Source: a virus
IMG/VR virus record: IMGVR_UViG_3300035670_000475
Location: 1 to 42,329 of that record
DNA: 42,329 nt
Direction: 5' to 3' (one strand)
Shown: one piece after another, positions 14,493 to 21,040 of the stretch
Layout of the letters: every line of letters starts with the position of its first letter
Numbering within the stretch: the stretch's first letter is position 1
Position numbers and translations under genes: made by a program
The notes under the pieces: generated by a model
What the model was told of the DNA's origin: nothing
Databases searched by the model: none
Seen by the model: only the letters and a program-made list of their open reading frames with translations

Positions 14493-14711
14493 CTAGGCGC
14501 GGGAAATAGTGTTCACGCGCTCCAGGCGGTCCATGCATTCGTCGCCCGTGGGCGGCGTGTCGGGGTTGATTTCCGATAATTGGGCGATGGTGGCCAGTTG
14601 GGCCCGGCGCTCGGCCAGGCGCTCAGATACCATGCGCAAAAACGGGTTTTCGGTGGCATCAGCGGCGCGGGTCAATTCCGCGTCGGTCATGGAATGATGA
14701 AAAAATGTCAT
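14493..14711 (-). CDS. 72-aa hypothetical protein
   Basis: Begins MTFFHHSMTDAELTRAADATENPFL and continues as a charged helix (RMVSERLAERRAQLATIAQL). The ATG at 14711 is chosen because it forms an ATGA overlap with the preceding stop; Met8 is an alternative start. Function unknown. Confidence 0.65.
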   Translation of the reverse strand: MTFFHHSMTDAELTRAADATENPFLRMVSERLAERRAQLATIAQLSEINPDTPPTGDECMDRLERVNTISRA

Positions 14712-14953
14712 CGGGCGCTATCCTCCACGTAGAACAAGTCGAAATTTTGCCCAATGATGGCCAGGGTTTTATTTGCGGTCCCCCGGGCGTGTTTGGCTTC
14801 GCGCATGTCAGCGATTGACTGCAGCGCGGCCACGGATTGACCCAGGGCATAGTGCAGCGCATCGATGCGCCCATAAAGCTCGGCGGTTGCAGTATCGCCG
14901 GCCATATAGGCCAGGCGCTCGGATTCGGTAGCAGTCAGTTTTTGGGTTTTCAT
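14708..14953 (-). CDS. 81-aa helical hypothetical protein
   Basis: Mostly alpha-helical by composition (LTATESERLAYMAGDTATAELYGRIDALHYAL), without a known motif. It follows the 113-aa gene at a 4-nt gap. Function unknown. Confidence 0.65.
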   Translation of the reverse strand: MKTQKLTATESERLAYMAGDTATAELYGRIDALHYALGQSVAALQSIADMREAKHARGTANKTLAIIGQNFDLFYVEDSAR

Positions 14954-14957
14954 GGCG

Positions 14958-15299
14958 TCAGGCTTTCAGTTTTTGAGCTTCGTTTAATACTTTGGAAAAT
15001 CGGTCTAATCCGATTCGGTCAACGGTTGAATCTAGGTCCGCTAGTGCAGCGGCCCGGGCTTGGGTGACAGTCAGCGTGCGCGATGATACGGGCATGCCCT
15101 TATAAGTGGCGGTTACCCGGCAAACCCGGTAACCGCCTACGGGGTCAGAAATAACCCAGTCACCACGGCCAGCGGCCACCGGTTCCCGGTGTAACGCTAA
15201 CCGCCAAGCTTCGGACCCGCGCATAAAAACGATGGGGTAATAATCGACGGGTTCCACAATACCATTAGCCCGGATCATTTGGAAAATTTGTTTTCTCAT
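14958..15299 (-). CDS. 113-aa hypothetical protein
   Basis: Contains MRKQIFQMIRANG, a beta-rich middle (DWVISDPVGGYRVCRVTATYKGM) and a helical C-terminus. It ends in -LKA and an adjoining GTCAGGCTTTCA-type sequence also present at the end of the next gene upstream, a local repeat. Function unknown. Confidence 0.65.
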   Translation of the reverse strand: MRKQIFQMIRANGIVEPVDYYPIVFMRGSEAWRLALHREPVAAGRGDWVISDPVGGYRVCRVTATYKGMPVSSRTLTVTQARAAALADLDSTVDRIGLDRFSKVLNEAQKLKA

Positions 15300-15303
15300 A
15301 ACG

Positions 15304-15984
15304 TCAGGCTTTCAAAATTGGAATTACTCGGCGGGCTTTGGCATCAGTCACCCGGGCGCGGGATCCGTGGGCGCGAAAACCCACGATAACGCGGCGGTCA
15401 GCGCGTGCGCATAGCCCGCATGTTTCGCAGGTTACGTCATCGCGGGTTTGCGCCGGGCAAACGATAATTGTCTGGCCGTCGGGGGTTTGGGTTTTCTCGG
15501 GCGTATCGATGGGGACAATGCACGTCAGGGGCAGCGATGAGACAGCGGCTAGCGCGTCAGCGTCGCCCGCGTCATCAGCCGATAGATTGACAGTAAACCC
15601 CCATTCGGTGGCGCATTGGGCCCAATGCAGCGCGTCAGCGCTTTTTTTGTGGGTATACGTAAAACCACGGCGCCCAATATTTGCCCGGACAATTTGACCC
15701 AGAGCGACGGGGTCCACGGCTTCGCCGGTGCCCGGTAAGTCCCCGGCCACATTGTGGCGCCATAGTTGACCCGGGGGCAGCGCGTCGATGGCTGCACAAA
15801 GCGCGGCCAGGTCACCCCCGCGCTCGGGCACTTTGTCCCAGGCCATACGGGTGTAGAAATCTTCAGCATAACAGTCGGCGCGGTAATGCGGGCAGGATTC
15901 GGGGCAGGTGGCCCGCTCGGAATATGTGACGGGGATTTTGCCGGTTTTGCTGTTCCCGCTCGAGCGGATGAAATGGTATTTCAT
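15304..15984 (-). CDS. GP88/DUF7227-like Cys-rich phage protein
   Basis: A 226-aa protein with two Cys clusters: CPESCPHYRADC (about 28-39) and CETCGLC (about 186-192), plus a conserved-looking WRHNVAGDLPG centre and a VIVGFRAHG end. This arrangement recalls the mycobacteriophage gene-product-88 family (GP88/DUF7227), whose biochemical role I do not know. The Cys clusters suggest metal or Fe-S binding. Largest gene of the GC-rich leftward block; overlaps its upstream neighbour by 4 nt. Confidence 0.7.
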   Translation of the reverse strand: MKYHFIRSSGNSKTGKIPVTYSERATCPESCPHYRADCYAEDFYTRMAWDKVPERGGDLAALCAAIDALPPGQLWRHNVAGDLPGTGEAVDPVALGQIVRANIGRRGFTYTHKKSADALHWAQCATEWGFTVNLSADDAGDADALAAVSSLPLTCIVPIDTPEKTQTPDGQTIIVCPAQTRDDVTCETCGLCARADRRVIVGFRAHGSRARVTDAKARRVIPILKA

Positions 15985-16265
15985 GCGGCCCCCTTATCGC
16001 GCAGTAATTGATTGATGCCGGCAACAAGTGAATCTAAATCACGCGCCCAGCGGTTCACGCCCCCGGTGTAGTCTTTCAAATGCTGCGCGGTTCGGTACAT
16101 GTAACCCAGCGAGCCGCAGGGTTCGGTGTTGACATAAACGATACGGTCGCCCAGCGAGATAAACCCGCTGCAGCCCCGTTTATTGTCGTTTACTCGAATG
16201 TTTTTCAAGTGCACATGGTGCACTGACGTAAACCGGTTTTTTAGTTTTGTGGAAAGAATCAGCAT
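15981..16265 (-). CDS. 94-aa hypothetical protein
   Basis: A basic N-terminal half with paired Cys (RGCSGFI, EPCGSLGYMYR) and a helical C-terminus. It is next to the GP88-like gene with an ATGA overlap, so the two are probably translated together. Function unknown. Confidence 0.65.
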   Translation of the reverse strand: MLILSTKLKNRFTSVHHVHLKNIRVNDNKRGCSGFISLGDRIVYVNTEPCGSLGYMYRTAQHLKDYTGGVNRWARDLDSLVAGINQLLRDKGAA

Positions 16266-16266
16266 T

Positions 16267-16572
16267 TCAAACCCCCTTGCGAGCGCTCACGCGCACGGTT
16301 GAATAAGGGACGCCGGTTTCGGTGAATTCATCTACTAGCGCGGGTGTTGCGCCCAGGTGCTCGGCGAGCGCTCGCCAGTTGACGATCACGCGCCCGGGGC
16401 AGTGACTGACAGCGGCGCGAAACTTGTCACCCTCCACGGCTTCGGCGCCGGAGAGAATCAGCGCTCCTTTGAAAATCTCGGCTTCGGTTTCTAGGTCCGC
16501 GATACTCGCTTTAATCGCGCCCAGGCGGTCAGCGGCAAATTTAAGGTCGATAGTTGGGTTCGGTGTTTTCAT
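16267..16572 (-). CDS. 101-aa phage hypothetical protein
   Basis: Residues about 10-45 form a coiled-coil-like helix (RLGAIKASIADLETEAEIFKGALI), then a beta-rich unit (GDKFRAAVSHCPGRVIVNWRALAEHL) ending TVRVSARKGV. This layout, helix then D-fold-like beta with VRVSARKG, is frequent in phages. Function unknown. Confidence 0.7.
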   Translation of the reverse strand: MKTPNPTIDLKFAADRLGAIKASIADLETEAEIFKGALILSGAEAVEGDKFRAAVSHCPGRVIVNWRALAEHLGATPALVDEFTETGVPYSTVRVSARKGV

Positions 16573-16604
16573 GGTGATTTGCTCCAGGTTTACAGATTAC
16601 GGGG

Positions 16605-16703
16605 TTACAAGGGAAAGAGGGCACCCAGCGAGTGCAGCAAGAGGGCAGCGAGTGCGAGCCCAATGGCCACGGCCAGGGCGATATCGGTGAAAGTGGATTT
16701 CAT
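16605..16703 (-). CDS. 32-aa single-TM micro-protein
   Basis: ATG at 16703 with AAAGG upstream gives MKSTFTDIALAVAIGLALAA and a further hydrophobic stretch, ending GALFPL. Almost the whole peptide is one transmembrane helix. The upstream initiation region (16701-16722) repeats that of the next gene (16940-16961) with one mismatch, which supports translation. Role unknown. Confidence 0.6.
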   Translation of the reverse strand: MKSTFTDIALAVAIGLALAALLLHSLGALFPL

Positions 16704-16753
16704 GGTGAATTACCTTTACGTGTGGCCCCCGGCTTACCGGGGACCGGGGTTGA

Positions 16754-16942
16754 TTAGCAGATGAATTCGGGGTGGCCAGTGACACCGAAAATGTCGGCGT
16801 ACTCACGAAGCGCGGCGGCGCTTTTTTTGGTACGGGCTGCGCGAATCAGTGCAGAGAGTGCACGGGCCACGAAATCAGGGCCTAACCCGGCGGCGCGGTA
16901 TTGTGCGATTTTGGTCACTTCGCGGATTTCTGATTTGTTCAT
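16754..16942 (-). CDS. 62-aa hypothetical protein, first gene of the leftward block
   Basis: Helical, opening MNKSEIREVTKIAQYRAAGLG and ending GVTGHPEFIC. It follows the extended -10 promoter at 16992-17022 by about 50 nt and so is the first gene read. Its ribosome-binding region is shared with the 32-aa gene. Function unknown. Confidence 0.68.
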   Translation of the reverse strand: MNKSEIREVTKIAQYRAAGLGPDFVARALSALIRAARTKKSAAALREYADIFGVTGHPEFIC

Positions 16943-16961
16943 GATGAATTACCTTTACGTG
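16940..16961 (-). repeat. Repeated initiation region (pair with 16701-16722)
   Basis: The 22-bp segments at 16701-16722 and 16940-16961 match at 21 positions and each contains an ATG and the ACGTAAAGG Shine-Dalgarno region of a small gene. A recent local duplication or a portable expression cassette is likely. Confidence 0.75.
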
Positions 16962-16991
16962 TTAGCCGGCCCAATTTGTGGCCGTGGGTGA

Positions 16992-17022
16992 ATTGTAGCA
17001 CAATGTTGGGCCATTGGGTCAA
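16992..17022 (-). promoter_or_regulatory. Extended -10 promoter of the leftward GC-rich block
   Basis: On the minus strand TTGACC (17022-17017), 19-bp spacer, TGC-TACAAT (-10 at 16997-16992). The long spacer is offset by the TGN extension. The -35 lies inside CCATTGGGTCA (17011-17021), the same core that is repeated as iterons farther right, so a protein binding that core would block this promoter. Confidence 0.6.
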
Positions 17023-17159
17023 GAATTATTTACTAGGTGTTTTCCCGGGGGTGTTCGATGTTGTTCATGTTGGCCATTGTGGGCCCAGGTGTTCACAGTG
17101 GCCATTGTTCCCAGCTTGGGCCATTGGGGCCATTGGGTTACCCAGTTTCTAGGGGTGCT

Positions 17160-17250
17160 CATTTTTTAAGCAACCAGTGACAAACGCACTCAAAATGTAC
17201 ATATGTAAATTTCAAAAAGACCATTTTTAAAAAATCGTAAATTCTCGTCT
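17160..17250. other. AT-rich stretch beside the iteron-like array
   Basis: About 90 bp far richer in A and T than the surroundings, with runs ATTTTTT, CATTTTTAAAAAATCG and the 10-bp palindrome TACATATGTA (17198-17207). It ends at GTCTC-GCGGGCGCG-GAGAC, an inverted repeat (17247-17265). Easily melted DNA next to repeats is the usual layout of a replication origin, but no initiator gene or experiment supports it here. Confidence 0.4.
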
Positions 17251-17306
17251 CGCGGGCGCGGAGACAGTTTGGGAGACTTTGCCTCTTTTTTAAGCAGCGC
17301 CCGGGG

Positions 17307-17495
17307 CCATTGGGTCAGGATTCAATAAACCCGCTCCCAATGGGTCAGAATTCAATAAACCCCGGCCCAATGGGTTAATCACCCAATGGCCCCCAATTGT
17401 CCAATGGGTCAGGATTCAATAAACCCCGGGCCATTGGGTCACCGGGTGACATGGTGGCCATTGGGTCACCCAGTAAACCCCGGGCCATTGGGTCA
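17307..17495. repeat. Iteron-like direct repeat array, core CCA(T/A)TGGGTCA
   Basis: Core starts at 17307, 17337, 17367 (variant ending TTA), 17401, 17431, 17458 and 17485, spaced 30, 30, 34, 30, 27 and 27 bp. Three units also share AGGATTCAATAAACCC or a one-base variant. Outlying copies: 17011-17021 (in the promoter), 17130-17140 and 17700-17710 (variants). A degenerate tail of TGGCCATGGATACCCGG follows at 17501 and 17526. No ORF in this region looks coding. Interpretation: binding array for a phage replication initiator or regulator. Confidence 0.75.
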
Positions 17496-17751
17496 CCCGG
17501 TGGCCATGGATACCCGGGCCCATGGTGGCCATGGATACCCGGCCCCCGTGGCCCCCGGTGGCCGGGGCTGCAGCGCTTCCCCCGGTGCCCGGGCCCGGTG
17601 GCCCGCCGGGCCGGAGGGGGGTGGGGCCCCAGAGCCGGCGGCGGCAGTAGACAAGGGTGGTCACCCAGACACCGCGAATCAAAAATCAAATTAAAAAACC
17701 CAATGGGTACAGGAACACTTTGGATACCGTGAACACCTTGGACACAAGGGA

Positions 17752-17766
17752 GTGAGTTCAACTCAC
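17752..17766. promoter_or_regulatory. Perfect palindrome upstream of late genes
   Basis: GTGAGTT-C-AACTCAC, a 7-bp perfect inverted repeat, 58 bp before the small terminase ATG. It has the form of an operator or activator site for late transcription. A TACACT (17812-17817) lies 8 nt before the ATG, the same geometry as the 9574-9587 pair, but no good -35 is present. Confidence 0.5.
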
Positions 17767-17824
17767 ATCCCCTGAAAAAATTAAAAATTTTTCCAAAATC
17801 CAAAATCGTCGTACACTCGGGCAC

Positions 17825-18406
17825 ATGACAAACACTCCCCTTCATCAGGGTGATCTGCCCAACTGGCTGATCCCCGAAGACAAGGATGTTGACCCCGACC
17901 AACCGGACAACGTTCACCCACTTGCCAAGCAGGACCATGCACAACTCGTTGCTGAGGGAGAACGGGCGAGGCGCGAGCTCGAGCTGGTGGCCTATGAGGC
18001 CGTGTTCGAGCGTGCGCTCTTAGACATCGCCGCTGGCCAGCCCCTCACGACCACGATCGAGAAGGACTACCGGGACATCAGCTACCAGCGCATGCTCGCT
18101 TGGATACACAAGGACGAGAATCGCAAAACCCGGTACTACGAGGCCCAAGAGATTGGCGCTGAGGTGGTGGCCTCGCAGATGCTCACCATCGCCGATGCCG
18201 ATGACCTGCTCGAAGACGTGGCCCGTAGCACCTTGCGCATCAACACGCGCAAGTGGCTCTTGGGCGTGTGGAACAGAAAACGGTTTGGCGAGGTCAAGCA
18301 GATCGAGCAGAACGTCACTGTCGATCTGAGCCAAGCGATGCTTGCGGCCCAGCAGCGAGCCGATGCCCGGGTGATCGACGTTGCCTCGAGAGTGATCAAT
18401 GAGTAA
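17825..18406 (+). CDS. Terminase small subunit
   Basis: A 193-aa protein placed 8 nt before the large terminase, overlapping its start. The N-terminus is Pro/Asp-rich; the middle has LTTTIEKDYRDISYQRMLAWIHKDENRKTRYYEAQEIGAE, a DNA-binding HTH as in phage TerS; then DDLLEDVARSTLRINTRKWLLGVWNRKRFGEVKQ. It should recognise the packaging site and regulate the large subunit. No Shine-Dalgarno precedes the ATG, so translation may be leaderless. Confidence 0.85.
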   Translation: MTNTPLHQGDLPNWLIPEDKDVDPDQPDNVHPLAKQDHAQLVAEGERARRELELVAYEAVFERALLDIAAGQPLTTTIEKDYRDISYQRMLAWIHKDENRKTRYYEAQEIGAEVVASQMLTIADADDLLEDVARSTLRINTRKWLLGVWNRKRFGEVKQIEQNVTVDLSQAMLAAQQRADARVIDVASRVINE

Positions 18407-19937
18407 AGCCGGACCAACGCAGAACGAGCAGCAGCTCATCGAGAACTTGCTGCAGTACAAGTACGACCCACTGGGCTTTGCGCTGTATGCGTTCCCTTGG
18501 GGCGTCAAGGGCACCCCACTGGCCCAGATCGATGGCCCGCGCACATGGCAGCGCGGTGAGTTCGAGCGCATCGGGGAGCACCTGATGCTTGACAGGCAGA
18601 AGGCCCAGATCGGCCTGCCCCCGTCACCCATCTACCTGTCGATCTCGTCTGGCCGGGGGATCGGTAAGAGCGCGTGGCTGTCCATGCTGGACATGTGGGT
18701 CATGAGCTGCTGGCTCGGGGCCACTACGATCGTCACCGCTAACACCGAGAAGCAGCTGGTCTCGCGTACCATGGCCGAGCTGGGCAAGTGGCACACCATG
18801 AGCATCAACTCGCACTGGTTCGACAAGAGCAGCACCGCGCTGCGCCCGACCAAGTGGTTCGGCGAGCTGCTGCAAAGCCAGCTCAAGATGGACACGCAGT
18901 ACTACTACGTCGACGCACAGTCGTGGAGCGAGGAGAACCCCGATGCGTTCGCCGGTGCCCACAGCCAGATCGGCATGATGGTCCAGTTCGACGAGGCCTC
19001 GGGCATCCCAGACCCCATCTGGCAGGTGACCGAGGGGTTCTTTACAGACTTGGCCCCGCTGCGCCTGTGGCTGGCCATCAGTAACCCACGTCGCAACACC
19101 GGCCGGTTCTTCGAGACGTTCCACAAAGACCGTGCGTTTTGGAGCACCCGGTACGTCGACTCGCGCACCGTCGAGGGCGTGGACGGTGGGGTCTACCAGC
19201 GCATCGCGGACAAGTACGGCGAAGACCACGACGTCACCCGAGTCGAGGTCAAGGGTCAGTTCCCACGCACCGGCTCGAACCAGTTCATCGGGCGCGACAC
19301 CGCAGAAGCCGCGGCCACCCGTGAGATCACCGAGGACAGCGGCGCACCGCTGCTCATGGGCGTTGACGTCGCCCGCTTCGGCGACGACGAGAGCGTGATC
19401 CGCTGGCGCAGAGGCCGTGACGCCCGTACCCTGCCAGCGAGTAAGTTCAAAGGCATGGACACCATGGAGCTCGCCGCCACGGTGGCCGCACTGATCGACA
19501 AGCACAACCCCGACGCCGTGTTCGTTGACGGCGGTGGCGTTGGCGGTGGCGTGGTCGACCGTCTCAAGCAGCTCGGTTACCGGGTGATCGAGGTGCAGTC
19601 AGGCGAGAAGGCCGACGACAGCGACAAGTATTTGAACAAGCGCGGGGAGATGTGGGGCGAGATGCGCGAGTGGATGAGTCACGGGTGCATCGACAACGAT
19701 GACTCACTCATTGACGACTTGACCGGGCCGGAGTACAGTATCCACCTGAAGGGCCAGATCAAGCTGGAGACCAAGGACTCCATGAAGAAGCGAGGTCTTG
19801 CCTCACCAGACGACGCCGATGCACTGGCGCTCACGTTTGCGGTCCCCATCGCACGGCGTGACATCAACCTCACGACACGCCTGGGGCGCATGGCGGGACG
19901 GGTCGCCCAGAGCGACTATGATATATTTTCGACATGA
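18399..19937 (+). CDS. Terminase large subunit
   Basis: A 512-aa DNA-packaging motor. ATPase: SGRGIGKS (84-91, Walker A), MMVQFDEA (193-200, Walker B). Nuclease: GVDVARFGDDES (Asp323), AVFVDGGGVGGG (Asp377) and SPDDADALALTF (Asp472/474) give the RNase H-like metal site. It translocates and cuts concatemers together with the small subunit. The packaging type (headful or site-specific) cannot be read from sequence, though the closing overlap argues for circular permutation. Confidence 0.96.
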   Translation: MSKAGPTQNEQQLIENLLQYKYDPLGFALYAFPWGVKGTPLAQIDGPRTWQRGEFERIGEHLMLDRQKAQIGLPPSPIYLSISSGRGIGKSAWLSMLDMWVMSCWLGATTIVTANTEKQLVSRTMAELGKWHTMSINSHWFDKSSTALRPTKWFGELLQSQLKMDTQYYYVDAQSWSEENPDAFAGAHSQIGMMVQFDEASGIPDPIWQVTEGFFTDLAPLRLWLAISNPRRNTGRFFETFHKDRAFWSTRYVDSRTVEGVDGGVYQRIADKYGEDHDVTRVEVKGQFPRTGSNQFIGRDTAEAAATREITEDSGAPLLMGVDVARFGDDESVIRWRRGRDARTLPASKFKGMDTMELAATVAALIDKHNPDAVFVDGGGVGGGVVDRLKQLGYRVIEVQSGEKADDSDKYLNKRGEMWGEMREWMSHGCIDNDDSLIDDLTGPEYSIHLKGQIKLETKDSMKKRGLASPDDADALALTFAVPIARRDINLTTRLGRMAGRVAQSDYDIFST

Positions 19938-19953
19938 TCTAAGGGAGAATCCC

Positions 19954-20271
19954 ATGTCTTTTGTAGGTAAAGCCTTCACTGCGATCGGCAACGCGCTTGG
20001 CGGTAAACCCAAGGCAACACCCGCCGCACTGCCAGCACCGGCAGCATCTGCGGCAACTTCTGCGGCAGCTGCCCCCTCTATGGCCACACCCGCTGTTCAA
20101 GCCGCTGCTGACTCGGCCCGCTTGCGTGAGCGTGCAGCCACAGGCCGTGCCGCCACCATGCTGACAGCGCAGTCCGACAGCGCATCGCTCACGCCTACCA
20201 CTGCCCGCGCAAAACTCGGTGGTAAGCTCACCGATGAGCAGCGCATGGGTGCCAGATTGTTAGGCCGCTGA
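19954..20271 (+). CDS. 105-aa Ala-rich hypothetical protein
   Basis: ATG at 19954 with AAGGGAG 7 nt upstream. Sequence: MSFVGKAFTAIGNALGG, a long Ala/Pro/Thr-rich linker (about 20-60), then RLRERAATGRAATMLT and a conserved-looking GGKLTDEQRMGARLLGR tail. A small protein of this kind is often found between terminase and portal in podophages; function unknown. Confidence 0.75.
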   Translation: MSFVGKAFTAIGNALGGKPKATPAALPAPAASAATSAAAAPSMATPAVQAAADSARLRERAATGRAATMLTAQSDSASLTPTTARAKLGGKLTDEQRMGARLLGR

Positions 20272-21038
20272 TGATCGATCGCCACTGGCTGCAGCAGTAT
20301 CTCAAGGTTGACTCCTATGAGAACGAGGTCGCCCGTGGCAACGTGCGCACGGCTTACCCCATCGCAGCCTACGGCCGACTGATCGCTGGCTCGGGTGTCA
20401 CATCAACGCTAATTCGTGACCAAGACGGCGCATCGCTTGATGTGCCCCAAAGCGTTCAGCTCACAGTCGTGAGCTCCAGCGCAGACGACACAGCTGCTGG
20501 CACCGGTGCGCGAACACTCGTGATCGAATACCTCAACGGTACACTGGACCTGTCCATCGAGCTGATTGCCCTAAGCGGCACAACACCCGTGACCACCGTG
20601 GCCCTTGATGTGCGCTGGGTGCAGGCGGTTTACGTGGCCACCGCTGGCAGCGGAAAAGTGGCAGCGGGTAACATCGACATCAAGCACAACAGCACGATCT
20701 ACGCACGCATCTCAACGGGTCAGCGCACCACACACTCGTCGTTCCGTCGAGTGCCCCGTGGCAAGAAGCTGTACATCAGCAGCATGTACGCTGGCTCGTC
20801 CAGCGGCACAGCGGCCACCAGCACCATTGTGGAGCTGGTGAGCACCCAGATTGACGGCTTGAACCAACAGGAAACGGGGCTGTTTTATCCCCAAGCAGGT
20901 GTCGCCCTCCAAGACACCTCGGTCACCTTGTCGCAACGCATGGCGTTGCCGGTAGACGAGGGGCACATTGTCGGGTTTGTTGCAACTTGCGATAAGGGTG
21001 CGACAATTACGGCTGGATTTACAGGATGGGTGGAATAA
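20271..21038 (+). CDS. 255-aa putative virion beta-rich protein
   Basis: Starts in an ATGA overlap. Rich in Thr, Ser, Val and Ala with beta-strand periodicity (TLVIEYLNGTLDLSIELIALSGTTPVTTVALDVRWVQ), resembling structural or decoration proteins between terminase and portal genes in podophages. No catalytic motif or named family is recognised. Probably a virion component. Confidence 0.7.
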   Translation: MIDRHWLQQYLKVDSYENEVARGNVRTAYPIAAYGRLIAGSGVTSTLIRDQDGASLDVPQSVQLTVVSSSADDTAAGTGARTLVIEYLNGTLDLSIELIALSGTTPVTTVALDVRWVQAVYVATAGSGKVAAGNIDIKHNSTIYARISTGQRTTHSSFRRVPRGKKLYISSMYAGSSSGTAATSTIVELVSTQIDGLNQQETGLFYPQAGVALQDTSVTLSQRMALPVDEGHIVGFVATCDKGATITAGFTGWVE

Positions 21039-21040
21039 AT

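Larger units (their letters stand above)
16943..17824. other. 880-bp gene-free intergenic region
   Basis: Lies between the divergent leftward small-gene block and the rightward late genes. It contains the leftward promoter (16992-17022), the AT-rich stretch (17160-17250), the iteron-like array (17307-17495), a very GC-rich low-complexity segment (about 17500-17650) and an AT-rich run with a palindrome (17752-17795). Open frames here are by-products of the repeats. Confidence 0.75.

Noticed and set aside
16597-16806. 69-aa reverse open frame
   Set aside because: It overlaps the better supported 32-aa and 62-aa genes and has no Shine-Dalgarno; composition looks like an out-of-frame product.
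17386-17732. Several overlapping open frames of 60-190 aa in both strands between 17375 and 17944
   Set aside because: They are made of Pro/Gly/His/Trp repeats produced by the GGCCATTGGGTCA array and lack ribosome-binding sites; the longest reverse frame also runs over the small terminase gene.
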